From: Halobacteriales archaeon QS_9_70_65
GTDB lineage: Archaea > Halobacteriota > Halobacteria > Halobacteriales > Haloarculaceae
Assembly (NCBI GenBank): GCA_003023535.1
Contig: PXSC01000018.1
Location: 1-17,586 of the forward strand
Length of the DNA: 17,586 nucleotides
Direction: 5' to 3'
Of this stretch, positions 15,776-17,586 are shown piece by piece. The notes beneath the pieces are model-generated. The model saw nothing but the letters and a program-made list of their open reading frames with translations. It did not search any database and had not been told where the DNA came from. How positions within the stretch are numbered: position 1 is the stretch's first letter; every line of letters begins with the position of its first letter. A program made the translations under genes and the position numbers.

Positions 15776-16009
15776 TCAATCGTCGACGAGTAGCCGGCCG
15801 CCGCAGGAGCCACAGCGGTCGTAGCCCGTCTCGTTGACGGCTCCGCAGCCGGGACACGTCACCCGGGAGTCCGACGGTCGCCGGCCCGCCGGCGGGTCGA
15901 GCTGATCGACGATGGAGATGTACTCGAGAAAGCGGAACGGGAGCCACCCGAGCAGCGCCGCCGCCACGAGAATGAGCGCGTACGCCGCCAGCGCCTCCCA
16001 GGGAGCCAT
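15776..16009 (-). CDS. Small membrane protein with C-terminal zinc ribbon
   Basis: A 77-residue protein: one hydrophobic membrane segment (about residues 5-28, AYALILVAAALLGWLPF), a short linker, and a C-terminal zinc ribbon with CPGCG and CGSCGG pairs separated by about ten residues. Haloarchaea have many such single-span zinc-ribbon proteins; no function is known to me. ATG 16009 is chosen over GTG 16015, two codons upstream. An A/T box (CTTATTT on minus, near 16033-16039) lies 26-28 bases before it; for the GTG it would be about 22. The stop lies two bases from the serS stop, so the genes are convergent. Confidence 0.7.
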   Translation of the reverse strand: MAPWEALAAYALILVAAALLGWLPFRFLEYISIVDQLDPPAGRRPSDSRVTCPGCGAVNETGYDRCGSCGGRLLVDD

Positions 16010-16063
16010 GCTCACGGTAGGGCGGCGGCGGAAATAAGATTACCTTCGTCGGCGTGGCGGTGT

Positions 16064-16240
16064 TCATATAAGGACCGCCCAGCGGGTCCGTTTCTGCCGG
16101 CTGACCGGCCGGGTCCTGGCGGACTGAAAGGGCGAGGCACTCTCGGCGACCCTGGACGACGCAAGCACCACAGGGAGCGGAGCGACCGAGGCGCGCAGCG
16201 AGTCCCGGGAGTCGAGCGTGCCGAGGGCTTTCTGGGTTTC
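16064..16240 (+). repeat. Structured intergenic repeat, possible small RNA
   Basis: The 276 bases between 16016 and 16291 contain no convincing gene. A TATA-like TTCATATAAGG (about 16064-16074) is followed by a hairpin GCCGG-CTGA-CCGGC (near 16097-16110). Then comes a longer foldback in which GAAAG (16126-16130) pairs with CTTTC (16228-16232), GGCAC (16136-16140) with GTGCC (16218-16222), and CTCG (16142-16145) with CGAG (16213-16216). The enclosed sequence is rich in GAGCGA/GCGAG units. From memory, closely similar DNA recurs between genes of many haloarchaea and is often annotated as spurious small proteins, so a dispersed repeat is the first reading. The TATA box upstream makes a transcribed RNA possible. 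Confidence 0.45.
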
Positions 16241-16291
16241 TCAATCCGCATCTCAACACTATCGTCAATGTCGACGCTAGCGGCCCGCGGG

Positions 16292-16627
16292 TCAGCCGCC
16301 GTCGGTGTAGGTCCGCAGCCGGGCGATGCCGTCGTCGCCGGCGAGGAAGACGTCGACGAAGCCGAACCAGTCGGTGCCGTCGGGCGCCAGCAGCCGTCCC
16401 TCGGCGGCCACGCGGTCGTCGGCCGTCGCCTCGTAAACCGCCTCGAGGACGTGTTCGGTGTCGGTCGCCGGCCGGCCGTCGCGCATGAAGGAGACGAACG
16501 CCGCCCGGCCCTCGATGGTTCGGTCCGGCCGCTCGTGGACGAAGCCGTCGGCCAGCAGCGCCGACAGCGCCGCGTAGTCGTCCTCGTCGACGGCGCGGTA
16601 GTACTCGCGGGCCGCCTCGCGGTCCAT
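16292..16627 (-). CDS. NTF2-like (SnoaL-type) protein
   Basis: A 111-residue cone-shaped-fold protein of the nuclear transport factor 2 superfamily. The pattern is two helices (REAAREYYRAVDEDDYAALSALLADGFVHERP), the insertion EGRAAFVSFMRDGRP, then strands HVLEAVYEATADDRVAAEGRL, DWFGFVDVFLAGDDGIARLRTY. Members bind small molecules; some are enzymes, but no catalytic residue can be assigned. Length and order match single-domain members. The ATG at 16627 is supported by a GATAC box about 26 bases upstream (near 16650-16656). The stop is 50 bases from the structured repeat. Confidence 0.8.
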   Translation of the reverse strand: MDREAAREYYRAVDEDDYAALSALLADGFVHERPDRTIEGRAAFVSFMRDGRPATDTEHVLEAVYEATADDRVAAEGRLLAPDGTDWFGFVDVFLAGDDGIARLRTYTDGG

Positions 16628-16753
16628 GCGCGGGGTAGGGCGGCGGCACCGAAGTATCCGACGGCGGGCCGCGAGGCCATGTTTACTTAATTGAGAGACA
16701 ACCGGTCAGCCGGCGTCGGGCAGGACCTCGAACGGGGCCGACCGCTCGCGGGG

Positions 16754-16946
16754 CGAGGCCGAGCGAGCGCAGCGAGAGCGGCCTCGTGAAGCAGCGAGCG
16801 GGAGGAGCGACGTAGGAAGCGACGACACGGGAGCATGGTTCGAACGACGGCTCCACGAGCCGTCGTTCGTCATCCCGGAAGAGCGAAGCTCTTCCGTAGA
16901 TCGCGGATCTCCGATCCGCTCACTCCCGGAAATCTCGGATTTCCGG
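16754..16946. repeat. Array of five hairpins in an intergenic region
   Basis: The 461 bases between 16628 and 17088 hold no convincing gene but five consecutive perfect stems. CGAGGCCG/CGGCCTCG at 16754-16786 has an 8-pair stem. CGAACGACGGCT at 16841-16869 has 12 pairs and loop CCACG. CGGAAGAGC at 16876-16896 has 9 pairs and loop GAA. GCGGATC at 16903-16919 has 7 pairs and loop TCC. CCGGAAATC at 16926-16946 has 9 pairs and loop TCG. The last three are spaced 6 bases apart, each with a three-base loop. A/T-rich patches lie outside the array at 16681-16697 and 17026-17042. Similar hairpin strings are dispersed in haloarchaeal genomes as far as I recall. Confidence 0.7.
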
Positions 16947-17088
16947 AGACAGCGAGGCGCAGCCCGCGAGCGGGAGGGGGCGTTCGGAAACGCAGTCATC
17001 ATCGCCGAAGTACGCTACTCCCTCCTAACTAAACACTACCTAACCCCGGCCGCGAGCGACTTTTGGGTGTCGCCGGCCAACGGCGGGC

Positions 17089-17586
17089 GTGGAGCTGCAC
17101 GTCCGCTACGAGGGCGACGACGACCCCGAGAAGTGCTCGGCGCGGAAGCTCGCCCGGTTCGACCTGGCGACGCTACACCGGTCGGCCCGGGCGACGCCGC
17201 CGGGGGTCGTGCTGGATCCGCACGCCGACGTGGCGCTGTCGCCGGCCGACGACCCGCCCGGCGACCGGCTCGTGGCGCTGGACTGCTCCTGGGAGACCGC
17301 CGACGCCGAGTCCTTCCGGCTCGACGGCCCCCACCGCGCGCTGCCGTTTCTCGTCGCCGCCAACCCCGTCAGCTACGGGACGCCGTTCCGGCTCACCACG
17401 GTCGAGGCCTTCGCCGGCGCGCTCCGTATCCTCGGCCGCCGCGAGCGGGCCGCCGAACTGCTCGGCACGTTCACCTGGGGCCACACGTTTCTGGAGCTGA
17501 ACGACGAGCCGCTGCGGCGGTACGCCGACTGTGCGGACTCCGCCGAGGTCGTCGCCGTCCAGGAGGAGTACCTCGCCGCGGAGTGA
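17089..17586 (+). CDS. tsr3: 16S rRNA aminocarboxypropyltransferase Tsr3 (DUF367)
   Basis: Tsr3 moves the aminocarboxypropyl group of S-adenosylmethionine to a methylated pseudouridine (or the corresponding uridine) of small-subunit rRNA, late in ribosome assembly. The 165-residue protein carries the family signature: [20 protein letters not shown] at the N-terminus, [24 protein letters not shown] and the C-terminal [21 protein letters not shown]. It is SPOUT-like in fold. The GTG at 17089 is the only start that leaves the conserved N-terminus complete, and no ATG lies nearby. The stop is the final TGA of the window, so the gene is complete. Upstream is the hairpin array, and a TTTTGGG patch near 17061 could serve as a weak promoter element. 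Confidence 0.9.
   Translation: MELHVRYEGDDDPEKCSARKLARFDLATLHRSARATPPGVVLDPHADVALSPADDPPGDRLVALDCSWETADAESFRLDGPHRALPFLVAANPVSYGTPFRLTTVEAFAGALRILGRRERAAELLGTFTWGHTFLELNDEPLRRYADCADSAEVVAVQEEYLAAE

Noticed and set aside
13700..15793. Plus-strand 697-residue frame over the winged-helix gene and serS
   Set aside because: Ser/Arg/Gly-rich shadow sequence out of frame with a clearly identified serS.
16083..16240. tRNA, RNase P RNA or SRP RNA gene
   Set aside because: No TPsiC-like GTTCRA arm or CCA-type acceptor, and the conserved cores of RNase P and SRP RNA are not seen.
16012..16680. 222-residue minus-strand frame
   Set aside because: It overlaps the NTF2-like gene in the wrong frame and continues through the structured repeat; no family resemblance.
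16741..16990. CRISPR-like array
   Set aside because: The repeated units are hairpins of different sequence and length, without a common direct repeat and unique spacers.
16706..17002. 98-residue minus-strand frame with a TATA-like box upstream
   Set aside because: Its sequence simply translates the hairpin array (RKSEISGSERIGDPRS and similar), a type of spurious protein known from haloarchaeal repeats; a decayed gene at the ends cannot be excluded.

Overview
The window looks like a chromosomal stretch of a haloarchaeon. GC content is very high, the proteins are strongly acidic (Asp/Glu rich), and several genes have a TATA-like box about 26 bases before the start codon with no room for a Shine-Dalgarno leader. 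Family assignments come from recognising motifs by eye; no search was run.

Layout. 1-1346: the end of a probable polyprenyl synthase gene, then a PRPP synthetase (+). 1044-6576: a tight minus-strand operon of isoleucyl-tRNA synthetase, a secreted metallopeptidase-like protein and a small zinc-ribbon protein, joined by 1-base (TGATG) and 4-base (ATGA) overlaps. 6605-8190: an IS200/IS605-superfamily element of the TnpB-only (IS1341) type, clearly less GC-rich than its surroundings. It carries an apparently active TnpB, a divergent 46-residue ribbon-helix-helix-like protein and the same hairpin at both ends. Its RNA-guide end lies directly on the ileS promoter.

8232-12518 is a decay zone. It holds an ACT-domain regulator without its 5' end, about 350 bases of hairpin-bearing non-coding DNA, a tungsten aldehyde:ferredoxin oxidoreductase broken by a frameshift and an apparent internal deletion, and a NhaP/TrkA-type antiporter whose last residues and stop are lost, so that it reads in frame into the oxidoreductase.

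12568-15773: an intact metallo-beta-lactamase-fold hydrolase, a haloarchaeal protein with a C-terminal winged helix that is frameshifted, and seryl-tRNA synthetase (+). 15776-17586: a small membrane zinc-ribbon protein, a structured non-coding repeat, an NTF2-like protein, an array of five hairpins, and a complete Tsr3-type 16S rRNA modification gene at the right edge.

The housekeeping genes (prs, ileS, serS, tsr3) are intact, whereas four accessory genes are broken, mostly next to mobile or hairpin-rich DNA. The most interesting unit is the TnpB element with its divergent small DNA-binding-like protein and a predicted guide over an essential gene's promoter.
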